Source of the DNA: Paludibacter sp. UBA5753
Lineage (GTDB): Bacteria; Bacteroidota; Bacteroidia; Bacteroidales; Paludibacteraceae
Assembly (NCBI GenBank): GCA_002427615.1
Contig: DIFH01000012.1
Coordinates: forward strand, 141 to 9,882
Length of the DNA: 9,742 bases
Direction of reading: 5' to 3'
A program made the translations under genes and the position numbers. Under the pieces are notes generated by a model. The model did not search any database and was not told where the DNA came from. It saw only the letters and a program-made list of their open reading frames with translations. Positions 1-6,147 of this stretch are shown here, in pieces. Within the stretch, counting starts at the first letter, position 1. The number at the start of each line of letters is the position of its first letter.

Positions 1-33
1 TGAGGGTCGCGGGTTCGAGTCCCGTTTGCCGCT
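1..33 (+). tRNA. 3' end of a tRNA gene, cut by the window edge (possibly tRNA-Gly)
   Basis: Bases 9-25 fold as a T-arm: stem GCGGG, loop TTCGAGT, stem CCCGT (one G-U pair). A 7-base acceptor strand TTGCCGC (26-32) and a T discriminator base (33) follow. The variable loop is GGGTC (4-8). CCA is not encoded, as is common in Bacteroidota. The GGGTC variable loop and U discriminator resemble bacterial tRNA-Gly, but the anticodon lies outside the window, so the isotype is a guess. The acceptor 5' strand should read GCGGCAA or a close variant just upstream. Confidence 0.85.
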
Positions 34-89
34 CTGACAATTCTTACAGGATGAAAAATAGGACGCGGGGCAAAATTTGGATCTTTACC

Positions 90-827
90 CTACTCAACAT
101 ATTCCAGCCGGAAATTCTCGCCATCAAAAACTCCGTAAGAGAATATTGAAACAAAATCGCCGAGTATAATCACTCGTTTTTGGTCTTTTATCTGCAAGTC
201 CAAAGCGATGTGTCGATGTCCAAAAATCAGGAAATCAATATCTTTGTGGTTTTCGACATATTTTTTTGCATATACTACCAGGTTTTCGTTTTGCTCGCCC
301 AGGTATTTATTTTCGATAGGCAGAATCTTTTCCCGATTCCGTTTCGACCAGTTGTAGCCGAATTCCTGTCCTAACTGTGGGGGCAAAAAACGAAAGAGCT
401 GTTGTGCAGTAGGATTGTGAAAAATCCTTCGTATTATTTTAAAACCTTTATTTTCGGCATACAAACCATCGCCGTGAGCCAAAAAGAACTTTTTCGTTCC
501 AATTTCAACCGTTACAGCCTGGCGATGTACGATCAACCCGATTTCATTTTCAAGGTATCCGAATGTCCAGATATCATGATTCCCTGTAAAAAAATGGATT
601 TCAATTCCCGCATCGACCAACTCGGCCAGTTTTCCCAAAAAACGCACGAAACCTTTAGGCACCACGGTACGATACTCAAACCAAAAGTCGAACATATCGC
701 CCAAAAGATAAATGACAGTAGCATCCTTTTTTACCTTGTCAAGCCAATCTACAAGTTTCTTCTCATGTTCTTTCGGGTCTTTTACCAAACGGGAACCGAG
801 ATGTGCATCGGAAATAAAATATATCAT
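90..827 (-). CDS. lpxH: UDP-2,3-diacylglucosamine diphosphatase (LpxH)
   Basis: A calcineurin-like metallophosphoesterase that hydrolyses UDP-2,3-diacylglucosamine to lipid X and UMP, the fourth step of lipid A synthesis, at the inner face of the cytoplasmic membrane. The 245-residue product is close to E. coli LpxH (about 240). It carries the whole set of family metal ligands: SDAH (D7, H9), GDMFDFW (D44), GNHD (N83, H84), LAHGD (H118) and GHRH (H204, H206). I chose the ATG at 825-827, so the protein begins MIYFISDAHLG; an in-frame start 21 bases upstream would add seven residues not typical of the family. The gene converges on the tRNA at 1-33 with a 56-base gap. Upstream it lies 92 bp from the SufT-like gene, with a stem-loop and a palindrome between them, so it may have its own promoter, though I see no clear -7 box. 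Confidence 0.93.
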   Translation of the reverse strand: MIYFISDAHLGSRLVKDPKEHEKKLVDWLDKVKKDATVIYLLGDMFDFWFEYRTVVPKGFVRFLGKLAELVDAGIEIHFFTGNHDIWTFGYLENEIGLIVHRQAVTVEIGTKKFFLAHGDGLYAENKGFKIIRRIFHNPTAQQLFRFLPPQLGQEFGYNWSKRNREKILPIENKYLGEQNENLVVYAKKYVENHKDIDFLIFGHRHIALDLQIKDQKRVIILGDFVSIFSYGVFDGENFRLEYVE

Positions 828-860
828 GTTGAAGTCCCTAAGTTCCAAAGGGGAATTAAA

Positions 861-879
861 AAAAGTTAGTTGAACTTTT
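861..879 (-). terminator. possible weak intrinsic terminator after the SufT-like gene
   Basis: On the minus strand a perfect 7-bp stem AAAAGTT / AACTTTT with loop CAACT is followed directly by TTT, giving a run of seven T. It lies 41 bases beyond the SufT-like stop codon and before lpxH. The stem is AT-only apart from one pair, so it is weak. The GC-rich palindrome at 893-922 may supply the stronger fold. Confidence 0.35.
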
Positions 880-892
880 AAAATTAAATCAT

Positions 893-922
893 ATTATTCC
901 CCCTCGGGGGAGTAGGGGGCTA
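893..922 (-). repeat. GC-rich palindrome starting at the SufT-like stop codon
   Basis: On the minus strand the stop codon TAG is followed by CCCCCTACT and then a hairpin CCCCC-GA-GGGGG that ends in AATAAT. The layout (TAG, C-rich spacer, short C/G hairpin, GAATAA) matches a second element at 2498-2529, which also starts at a gene's TAG stop codon. It looks like a member of a short interspersed palindromic family. It may also slow RNA polymerase or protect the 3' end of the mRNA; that role is inference. Confidence 0.55.
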
Positions 923-1234
923 AAGAAATCCCAGCTCGAGCTGCGCTTCTTCGCTCATCATGCTTTTGTCCCAAGCCGGTTCGTAAACGATATTAACCTG
1001 GACATCTTTTACTCCTTCCACACTCCCGGCTTTCATACGGACATCTTCAATAATAAAATCGACGGCAGGACAATTGGGAGCTGTCAAGGTCATATCAATC
1101 AGAAGATATCCATCCTGATCCAGATCAATTTTGTAGATCAATCCAAGGTCGTAAATATTGACAGGTATTTCGGGGTCGAATACGGTTTTCAGCATTCGGA
1201 CTATTTTTTCTTCGGTTTCTAAAAATTCATTCAT
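920..1234 (-). CDS. MIP18/DUF59-family iron-sulfur assembly protein (SufT-like)
   Basis: A small (104 aa) cytosolic MIP18/DUF59 protein, the family of SufT, PaaD and eukaryotic MIP18/CIA2, which helps deliver or mature Fe-S clusters in target proteins. Family hallmarks are DPEIPVNIYDLGLIY (residues 20-34) and the TAPNCP motif, with the conserved cysteine at residue 55. In Bacteroidota, standalone proteins of this size are usually annotated as SUF-system FeS assembly proteins. I chose the ATG at 1232-1234; the longer frame begins with TTG at 1247-1249 and adds only five residues. No other suf gene lies nearby, so pathway membership rests on family alone. The stop codon is embedded in the palindromic element at 893-922. 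The 131-base region upstream shows no clear promoter, so readthrough from the thioesterase gene is possible. Confidence 0.88.
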   Translation of the reverse strand: MNEFLETEEKIVRMLKTVFDPEIPVNIYDLGLIYKIDLDQDGYLLIDMTLTAPNCPAVDFIIEDVRMKAGSVEGVKDVQVNIVYEPAWDKSMMSEEAQLELGFL

Positions 1235-1273
1235 AGAAATATATTTCAAATTATTGCTATTTTGGTCTTATAC

Positions 1274-1290
1274 GATGATTCTGTATCATC
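1274..1290. repeat. small inverted repeat between the thioesterase and SufT-like genes
   Basis: GATGAT and ATCATC form a perfect 6-bp inverted repeat around a TCTGT loop, 40 bp upstream of the SufT-like start codon. It could be a weak hairpin or a dimeric regulator half-site pair. It has no T-tract and matches no operator I know. Confidence 0.25.
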
Positions 1291-1335
1291 ATCGACTTAC
1301 TGCTTTTTAACAAGCAAAACGGGAAATAGTTTACA

Positions 1336-1365
1336 ATTCAATTCAGGTTTTTTTTGAATATGAAT
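1336..1365 (-). terminator. AT-rich imperfect stem-loop just after the thioesterase stop
   Basis: Bases 1355-1365 and 1336-1345 are complementary except for one bulged base, with a 9-base A-rich loop on the minus strand. The fold begins immediately after the thioesterase stop codon. No T-tract follows, so termination is uncertain. Confidence 0.25.
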
Positions 1366-1770
1366 TCACCGCCGATGGCTTTTTTCGACCAATTCATCAA
1401 ACTCGGGTAAGGATGCAATTAATTTACCATTAATTACCACCACCGTATCTACTTTCGCCCTGACACATAATTTATCGTCGGACTTGCGATAAATCACCTG
1501 ATTAAATACGTATTTCACGCCTTCCTTTTTCACATAAAGTTTAGACACAAAAACATCTCCCGAACGCAATGAGCATTTGAAAGCCATTTCGATACGGGCA
1601 ACCACAGCATCGATTCCCTGTTGGTGCAACTTATCGAAACTCAGATTATTTTCGAGTAAAAATTCGTGACGCGTATGTTCCAGGTAGTTTTGATATACCG
1701 AATTGTTTACAATTCCCTGTAAGTCACATTCGTAATCGCGTACTTTAAATTCCAGTTCGTAGATATACAT
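1366..1770 (-). CDS. acyl-CoA thioesterase, 4HBT/YbgC-like hotdog family
   Basis: A 134-residue single-domain hotdog thioesterase of the 4-hydroxybenzoyl-CoA thioesterase/YbgC/FadM group, which hydrolyses acyl-CoA or acyl-ACP thioesters in the cytoplasm. The signature lies at residues 11-34: RDYECD with the catalytic aspartate D16, then LQGIVNN, VYQNYLEHTR. The rest follows the usual sheet pattern, with KCSLRSGDVF (roughly 66-75) as the conserved mid-domain segment. The ATG at 1768-1770 sits next to the family N-terminus. The gene starts 27 bp downstream of the O-methyltransferase stop on the same strand, so the two are probably co-transcribed. The substrate cannot be read from sequence; a general acyl-CoA housekeeping role is the likeliest. 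No signal peptide or membrane segment is seen. Confidence 0.9.
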   Translation of the reverse strand: MYIYELEFKVRDYECDLQGIVNNSVYQNYLEHTRHEFLLENNLSFDKLHQQGIDAVVARIEMAFKCSLRSGDVFVSKLYVKKEGVKYVFNQVIYRKSDDKLCVRAKVDTVVVINGKLIASLPEFDELVEKSHRR

Positions 1771-1797
1771 ATTGAGTTTATTAAGTTTATACCGTAT

Positions 1798-2424
1798 TCA
1801 GATTTTTCTGATTATTGTCAAGCCATCGCGTAAGGGCAGCATCACCTTTTCAACGCGTGAATCTTTTGCCACAAAATCATTGAAACGCATAATTTCAATG
1901 GTTTGCTTGTCATTAGCAGCCACTTTTTGTAATACTTTTCCATCCCAGAGCGTATTATCGGCCAAAATAAAACCGCCGGCTCTCAGTTTGGGTAAAACGG
2001 CTTCATAGTAAGCAAGGTATTCGCGTTTATCAGCATCGATAAAGACCAGATCAAAAGTTTCATCTAATTCTTTGATCACTGCCAATGCATCGCCAATATG
2101 CAATCGGATTTTGCTTCCGTGTCCGGAACCGGCAAAATTGTCCAGAATAAAATCTTCCAATTCATCATCACATTCCACCGTATGCAAAACTCCGCCAACA
2201 GGCAAAGCTTCGGCCATACAAAGCGCCGAATAGCCCGTAAACGTACCTAATTCAAGTATACATTTGGGTTGAATCATACGGCAAAACATAGCCAAAAACC
2301 GTCCCTGCAAATGACCGGAACACATACGCGGGTTTATTAACCTGACGTGAGTTGCACGGTTTATTTTAGCCAGGTAAGCAGGTTCTGCGTCGGAATGGGA
2401 TAATATATATTCGTCGAGTGTCAT
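1798..2424 (-). CDS. SAM-dependent O-methyltransferase (catechol/caffeoyl-CoA OMT-type, Methyltransf_3)
   Basis: A 208-residue class I methyltransferase of the metal-dependent catechol/caffeoyl-CoA O-methyltransferase family. The SAM-binding motif I is ELGTFTGYSALCMAE (58-72), with the motif II acid in VECDDE (E84). The metal-binding and catalytic region is FIDADK (D130, D132) and ADN (D156, N157), and the C-terminus DGLTIIRKI is typical. Family members methylate catechol-type hydroxyls; in Bacteroidota the physiological substrate is generally unknown. The ATG at 2422-2424 is preceded on the minus strand by GAGAGGA with a 4-base gap, a rather Shine-Dalgarno-like site for this phylum. The gene is 102 bp downstream of the M16 peptidase, across a region with two related hairpins, and 27 bp upstream of the thioesterase. 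Confidence 0.92.
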   Translation of the reverse strand: MTLDEYILSHSDAEPAYLAKINRATHVRLINPRMCSGHLQGRFLAMFCRMIQPKCILELGTFTGYSALCMAEALPVGGVLHTVECDDELEDFILDNFAGSGHGSKIRLHIGDALAVIKELDETFDLVFIDADKREYLAYYEAVLPKLRAGGFILADNTLWDGKVLQKVAANDKQTIEIMRFNDFVAKDSRVEKVMLPLRDGLTIIRKI

Positions 2425-2434
2425 AATGTCCTCT

Positions 2435-2461
2435 CAATTCCTCAAAAAGAGTTAGCCCTAT
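2435..2461 (-). repeat. short hairpin element upstream of the O-methyltransferase
   Basis: Read on the minus strand: TAGGGCTAA, then CTC-TTTTT-GAG, then GAATTG. It closely resembles the element at 2498-2529 (TAG, spacer ending TTAA, CCCTC-AAAAA-GAGGG, AATAA), in the same orientation but with a T5 loop instead of A5. It ends about 11 bases before the methyltransferase ATG, so it would lie in that gene's 5' leader. Confidence 0.5.
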
Positions 2462-2517
2462 TATGTAGTGTTTGCAAGATATTTAATTTATTTGTTCTTT
2501 ATTCCCTCTTTTTGAGG
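2440..2517. repeat. 12-bp perfect inverted repeat spanning the M16-methyltransferase gap
   Basis: CCTCAAAAAGAG at 2440-2451 is the exact reverse complement of CTCTTTTTGAGG at 2506-2517, 54 bases apart. Each arm can also fold on itself as a small hairpin, so the transcript could form either two local hairpins or one long stem. No flanking target duplication is seen. Confidence 0.6.
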
Positions 2518-2529
2518 GTTAAGGCGCTA
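2498..2529 (-). repeat. palindromic element starting at the M16 peptidase stop codon
   Basis: On the minus strand the stop codon TAG is followed by CGCCTTAA and the hairpin CCCTC-AAAAA-GAGGG, then AATAAA. The same arrangement occurs at the SufT-like stop codon (893-922) and, slightly shortened, at 2435-2461. The hairpin has no T-tract after it, so it is not a canonical intrinsic terminator. Confidence 0.55.
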
Positions 2530-3747
2530 TGTGTACTTTAATATTGTAAGTTGTTTTTTATCAAATATTTCATTGGCAATTTCCTGTAATCTTTCGGCCG
2601 TTACAGCTTCGATATGTTGCTTTACAACATCCAGATTATCAATTTTACCATATCTGAGATAACTCTTACCAAGGCTTAATGCCAGATTTTCTTTGTGTTC
2701 GGTGGCAATCGCCATTTGTCCCATCAACTGTAACTTATACTTTTTCAAAGCGTTATCCGAAAGCTTTTGATCCATTAGTTTTTGAAATTCGGCATAAACC
2801 AATTGTTCGCAGCGGTCGGCATTTTCGGGATCGCATCCAAAATATACGCTCCACATACCGGTATCGGTAAACGGCTGATAACTTGATTCTACGTTATAAA
2901 CCAAACCATGTTTTTCGCGCAACGATAAATTCAGCAAACTATTCATTCCCGGACCACCCAGAATATTATTCAGCAAATACATTCCCATTCGGTCAGGATG
3001 ATATAAATCGTAAGCACGATTACCAATCATACAATGAACCTGGTGCGTATTTTTTTCAATTTCCCTCCGCGATGGAGTATATGATTGTGGTGCAATGCGT
3101 TCCGCTTTGGCTTCAAAATCAATATCTGAGCAAAAATATTTCTCAGCCCGCTTTATTACTTGTTTAAAATTCAGATCACCCATTGAAAAAAATATCATTT
3201 CGTCCGGACGATATTGTTTTTTTACAAAGTCAATGGCATTTGCAGTTTTGTATTGTTGCAAGAGACCGGGATCGCCTAAAATATTATGGCCGATTGAATG
3301 ATGTTCGAAAATCATTTCTTCGAAATCATCATAAATCAATTCAGAGGGACTGTCGTTATACGACTGTATTTCGTCGAGTATAATAACCACTTCTTTATCA
3401 ATTTCTTTCTGTGGAAAATTAGAGCGGAATACGATATCGGCAACCAGTTCCATAGCCCGGTCAAAATATTCATTCAGCGTCGTGGCATAAATCACCGTTT
3501 CTTCTTTTGAAGTAAAAGCGTTCAACTCGCCGCCGACATTCTCAAGCCGGTTTATAATATGTGCCGAACGGCGTTTGGCTGTGCCTTTAAACAACATGTG
3601 CTCGATAAAATGAGCCATTCCGTGTTCGTTTTCGTTTTCGTCGCGCGAGCCGGTATTGACAACAATGCCACAATAAGTTACCGCATTTTTGTCCGGTTTA
3701 TGAATAAGTTGAAGTCCGTTAGAAAGTATATGGGTTTGATAATTCAT
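2527..3747 (-). CDS. M16-family zinc peptidase (processing-peptidase-like)
   Basis: A 406-residue M16 metallopeptidase of the single-subunit, half-length type (about 400-430 aa, two M16 domains) related to mitochondrial processing peptidase beta and Bacillus PqqL/YmxG-like proteins. The inverted zinc motif HFIEH is at residues 46-50 (ligands H46 and H50, catalytic E49). E119 and E126 in KEVVIILDEIQ match the conserved downstream glutamates, E126 as third ligand at the expected spacing of about 76. Residues 72-79 (GGELNAFT) are the usual substrate-edge segment. The C-terminal domain has GGPGMNSLLNLSLREKHGLVY (near 265-285), typical of active members. I see no signal peptide, so a cytoplasmic location is likely. 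The ATG at 3745-3747 starts directly at the domain. The gene has a terminator hairpin upstream (3832-3858), so it should have its own promoter; none is convincing. Confidence 0.93.
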   Translation of the reverse strand: MNYQTHILSNGLQLIHKPDKNAVTYCGIVVNTGSRDENENEHGMAHFIEHMLFKGTAKRRSAHIINRLENVGGELNAFTSKEETVIYATTLNEYFDRAMELVADIVFRSNFPQKEIDKEVVIILDEIQSYNDSPSELIYDDFEEMIFEHHSIGHNILGDPGLLQQYKTANAIDFVKKQYRPDEMIFFSMGDLNFKQVIKRAEKYFCSDIDFEAKAERIAPQSYTPSRREIEKNTHQVHCMIGNRAYDLYHPDRMGMYLLNNILGGPGMNSLLNLSLREKHGLVYNVESSYQPFTDTGMWSVYFGCDPENADRCEQLVYAEFQKLMDQKLSDNALKKYKLQLMGQMAIATEHKENLALSLGKSYLRYGKIDNLDVVKQHIEAVTAERLQEIANEIFDKKQLTILKYT

Positions 3748-3831
3748 CAGATTAATTTTGTAAATAGTAAATACAAAAAATGCGTTTTTCGGGTAAGGAT
3801 AAAATTATGTATTTTAAACGCTTATTTAAAG

Positions 3832-3858
3832 CAGAATGAGGCTATTAACCTCATTCTG
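3832..3858 (-). terminator. stem-loop terminator after the S41 protease
   Basis: CAGAATGAGG (3832-3841) and CCTCATTCTG (3849-3858) form a perfect 10-bp stem around a 7-base loop, beginning 8 bases after the S41 protease stop codon. On the minus strand the next bases are CTTTAAATAAG, a weak T-rich tail. Its position in the 118-base gap before the M16 gene fits a transcription end. Confidence 0.7.
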
Positions 3859-3865
3859 TAAAATC

Positions 3866-5485
3866 TTATTTTTGTTTCTTTACGGCTTCGAGCGCTGTTT
3901 TTACTGTTTTGTCATCTTTGTAAAATAGCGGATAAAAACCTTCATCGCCCTGTATGTTTCTGGTAATATAAGCTTTTAATTGAGTGAGTATAAATTTCTT
4001 CGAAATAGCAATTTGTTTGGAATCAGGCTTAACCCCTTTAGAAGCTGCAAAAGTAGTAAACTGATTTAAAATATTTTGGCTGTCGAGATATTTATCCATA
4101 TTTTGCCAACCTTTAATGGCATTCAATTTCTGGCGGTTTTTATCGGTATATTGGAAAGCAAACTGGTATAAATAACCGTAATTTACAATTCGGTTCAAGT
4201 ATGGCGTATATTCCGACGTGTCGCGTGGCACGAAAATATCCGGCATTATACCGCCTCCGCCATATACTGTGCGTCCTTTTAAGGTTTTAAATTTCAACGA
4301 ATCAGCAACCTGAATACTGTCTTTGCTGTCAAATTCACCATGCAGATAACGGTTCAGTATGTCTTTTTCGTAATCTTCTGTGTTGCCTTTTACATAAGGT
4401 TTCTGTATGCTGCGTCCCGAAGGGGTGAAATAGCGTGCAACCGTTAAGCGAATGGCAGAACCATCCGATAAATTGAACTGTTGCTGAACCAATCCTTTCC
4501 CGAACGAGCGACGGCCAACAATGATTCCGCGATCGTTATCCTGAATAGCTCCGGCAAAAATTTCGCTGGCCGAGGCCGAAAACTCGTCGATCATTACTAC
4601 AACCGGCGATCCGATGCAGCTGCCCTTTCCATCCGATTTAGCCTCGAAACGCGGGTAAGCTTTCCCTTCGGAATACACAATCATTTGATTGGCAGGCAAA
4701 AATTCATTGACCATATTAATTGCTTGATCCATAAATCCTCCGCTGTTTTCGCGCAAATCAATTATATATCTTTTAGCTCCTTTGGCGCGTAAATCGGCAA
4801 TAGCATTCAGAAATTCGGTATAAGTAGTTGATGCAAACTTACTTACTTTGATAAAACCAACACCCGGTTCAATCATATACGCTACATCGACAGAATTCAC
4901 CGGAATCTGTCCGCGAGTAACAGTGTATTTCAGAATTTCTTTTGTCCCCTGACGCTTGACGCCAAGTTTCACTTGGGTATTGGCCGGTCCACGGAGTTTT
5001 TTCATTACCTTTTCGTTGGTTACTTTTTTACCCACGAATACCGTGTCGTTTACCTGAACTATTCTGTCGCCGGCAAGTAATCCTACTTTTTCGGAAGGTC
5101 CTCCGCTGATAATCGAAACAATCATAACAGTATCGTTCTGAATGTTGAATTGCACTCCAATGCCACTGAAACTACCTTCGAGTTCGCTGTTTACATTTTC
5201 CAGATCGGCAGCGGGAATATATACTGAGTGCGGATCGAGTTTGGCAATAAGATCGATCATCATTTCTTCGGTCAACTCATCCACACTTACAGAATCGACA
5301 TATTGAGCATCTATCATCGACAACAATTCATCAATTTTATTATTTCCTCCACTTCTCCCGAAAAAACTACCGAAAGTTGATTTTGAACGCAAATTGGCTC
5401 TGTTCGCTAATAAATTCCCCAGTATCAGACCCGCCATGACGGAAAGGAAAACAATCAATACCGGCAGTAAATTCTTTTTATTCAT
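3866..5485 (-). CDS. S41-family carboxy-terminal processing serine protease (CtpA/Prc type)
   Basis: A 539-residue envelope protease that cleaves or degrades proteins from their C-termini. The N-terminus has a short basic stretch and a hydrophobic segment (about 6-27) with no clear cleavage site, so it is probably a signal anchor facing the periplasm. A PDZ domain spans about 100-190, with GIGVQF and the GLLAGDRIVQVND carboxylate-binding region. The S41 core follows (about 195-365): IIDLRENSGG (241-250), nucleophile S305 in EFSASASE, general base K330 in SFGKG, and Q334, matching the Ser/Lys/Gln spacing of E. coli Prc. About 180 C-terminal residues follow the core. The canonical DLRGNGGG loop reads DLRENSGG, a variant I believe occurs in Bacteroidota. 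The ATG at 5483-5485 directly precedes the anchor. The gene is downstream of dCMP deaminase on the same strand, across a repeat-rich 160-base leader. Confidence 0.95.
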   Translation of the reverse strand: MNKKNLLPVLIVFLSVMAGLILGNLLANRANLRSKSTFGSFFGRSGGNNKIDELLSMIDAQYVDSVSVDELTEEMMIDLIAKLDPHSVYIPAADLENVNSELEGSFSGIGVQFNIQNDTVMIVSIISGGPSEKVGLLAGDRIVQVNDTVFVGKKVTNEKVMKKLRGPANTQVKLGVKRQGTKEILKYTVTRGQIPVNSVDVAYMIEPGVGFIKVSKFASTTYTEFLNAIADLRAKGAKRYIIDLRENSGGFMDQAINMVNEFLPANQMIVYSEGKAYPRFEAKSDGKGSCIGSPVVVMIDEFSASASEIFAGAIQDNDRGIIVGRRSFGKGLVQQQFNLSDGSAIRLTVARYFTPSGRSIQKPYVKGNTEDYEKDILNRYLHGEFDSKDSIQVADSLKFKTLKGRTVYGGGGIMPDIFVPRDTSEYTPYLNRIVNYGYLYQFAFQYTDKNRQKLNAIKGWQNMDKYLDSQNILNQFTTFAASKGVKPDSKQIAISKKFILTQLKAYITRNIQGDEGFYPLFYKDDKTVKTALEAVKKQK

Positions 5486-5515
5486 GTGAAAAATAATTGT
5501 TTTTTAAAGGTTACA

Positions 5516-5551
5516 TGGAACTCGTCTCGCCTTAGGCGTAGACTCGTTTCA
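5516..5551. repeat. GC-rich imperfect hairpin in the S41 protease leader
   Basis: The centre is CGCC-TTA-GGCG (5528-5538), extended by GTCT/AGAC with one bulged T, and beyond a symmetrical 2-base internal loop by TGGAAC/GTTTCA. It lies 30-65 bases upstream of the S41 ATG and is not followed by a T-tract. A dispersed REP-like palindrome is one reading, a leader structure another. Confidence 0.5.
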
Positions 5552-5556
5552 TATAA

Positions 5557-5592
5557 TTAAGTTTGTAAAATTTATTAAGTTGGTAAAGTTCA
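5557..5592. repeat. two tandem copies of an AT-rich 18-mer
   Basis: The 18-mers at 5557-5574 and 5575-5592, both starting TTAAGTT, agree at 15 of 18 positions. They sit between the two GC-rich hairpins of the dCMP deaminase-S41 gap. Confidence 0.5.
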
Positions 5593-5623
5593 AAGTTTAT
5601 GCTGTTTTATTTCAACGAACTTG

Positions 5624-5637
5624 CCTGCGCCAGCAGG
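5624..5637 (-). repeat. small GC-rich hairpin just after the dCMP deaminase stop
   Basis: CCTGC (5624-5628) and GCAGG (5633-5637) flank a 4-base loop, 8 bases beyond the dCMP deaminase stop codon. No T-tract follows on the minus strand, so it may be a REP-type palindrome or an mRNA 3'-end stabiliser rather than a terminator. Confidence 0.4.
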
Positions 5638-5645
5638 AGTCAGTT

Positions 5646-6074
5646 TCAGTGAAGTTCATTCTCAAGAAAAACCACCTCAATTCCTGCTCGTTCGATCAAT
5701 TCAACGCCATCCATGATGCGGTATTTCTCACCGTAAACCACGCGTTTGATTCCCGCCTGAATAATGAGTTTTGCACATTCGATGCAAGGGGAAGCGGTAA
5801 CATACAATGTTGCCCCATCGCTACTATTGTGCGAACGGGCAATTTTACTGATTGCATTGGCTTCGGCGTGTAAAACGTATGGCTTCGATACATTGATTTC
5901 GTCTTCACATTTATTTTCAAATCCCGATGGCGTTCCATTGTACCCATCCGAAATAATCATTTTGTTTTTGACCAGCAATGCGCCCACTTTCCGGCGTTCG
6001 CAATATGAATTCTCCGCCCAGATGCGTGCCATGCGCATATATCGGCTATCTAATAATTGTTGTTTGTCAGCCAT
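5646..6074 (-). CDS. deoxycytidylate (dCMP) deaminase
   Basis: A 142-residue zinc-dependent deaminase of the cytidine/deoxycytidylate deaminase fold. It converts dCMP to dUMP in the cytosol, the substrate for thymidylate synthesis. The catalytic zinc site is HAEANAI (H69 ligand, E71 proton shuttle) and SPCIEC (C97 and C100 ligands). The segment MIISDGYNGTPSG (39-51) is typical of dCMP deaminases and binds the nucleotide, which favours this over cytidine or guanine deaminase; ComEB-type annotations refer to the same family. The length is normal. The ATG at 6072-6074 opens MADKQQLLDSRYMRMA, with the family motif near the start. It lies 65 bp downstream of mpl on the same strand, a spacer occupied by a heptamer repeat array, and probably shares its transcript. 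Confidence 0.93.
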   Translation of the reverse strand: MADKQQLLDSRYMRMARIWAENSYCERRKVGALLVKNKMIISDGYNGTPSGFENKCEDEINVSKPYVLHAEANAISKIARSHNSSDGATLYVTASPCIECAKLIIQAGIKRVVYGEKYRIMDGVELIERAGIEVVFLENELH

Positions 6075-6098
6075 CTTATTTTGTTATTACTGTACACT

Positions 6099-6147
6099 CA
6101 TTCCTCATTTCTCATTCCTTATTTCTTATTCCTTATCTCTTACTCCT
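6099..6147. repeat. seven-unit heptamer tandem repeat overlapping the mpl stop codon
   Basis: Seven consecutive 7-mers fit YATTYCT on the plus strand: CATTCCT, CATTTCT, CATTCCT, TATTTCT, TATTCCT, TATCTCT, TACTCCT. The first five alternate CC and TC, giving a 14-base super-period. On the minus strand it is purine-rich, with repeated AGGAATR, and includes the last two codons and the TAA stop of mpl. The rest of the mpl-dCMP deaminase spacer (6075-6098) is unstructured. Confidence 0.75.

Noticed and set aside
1..89. tRNA 3' end as an integrase attachment site
   Set aside because: Only the tRNA end is present, and it is followed at once by a core lpxH gene, with no integrase, phage gene or repeated att core in the window.
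402..869. Plus-strand ORF of 155 codons opposite lpxH
   Set aside because: It lies entirely antisense to a gene with complete LpxH catalytic motifs, has no recognisable domain, and its composition is that of a shadow frame.
2440..2517. Miniature transposable element (78 bp with 12-bp terminal inverted repeats)
   Set aside because: The arms are perfect, but no target-site duplication flanks them and each arm belongs to a hairpin of the same local repeat family, which explains them more simply.
3753..3760. Plus-strand TAATTTTG promoter box
   Set aside because: It matches TAnnTTTG but points across the intergenic region into genes on the opposite strand, with nothing to transcribe; it is likely chance in AT-rich DNA.
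6099..6147. Possible CRISPR array
   Set aside because: The units are 7 bases, contiguous and without spacers, and no cas gene is present.
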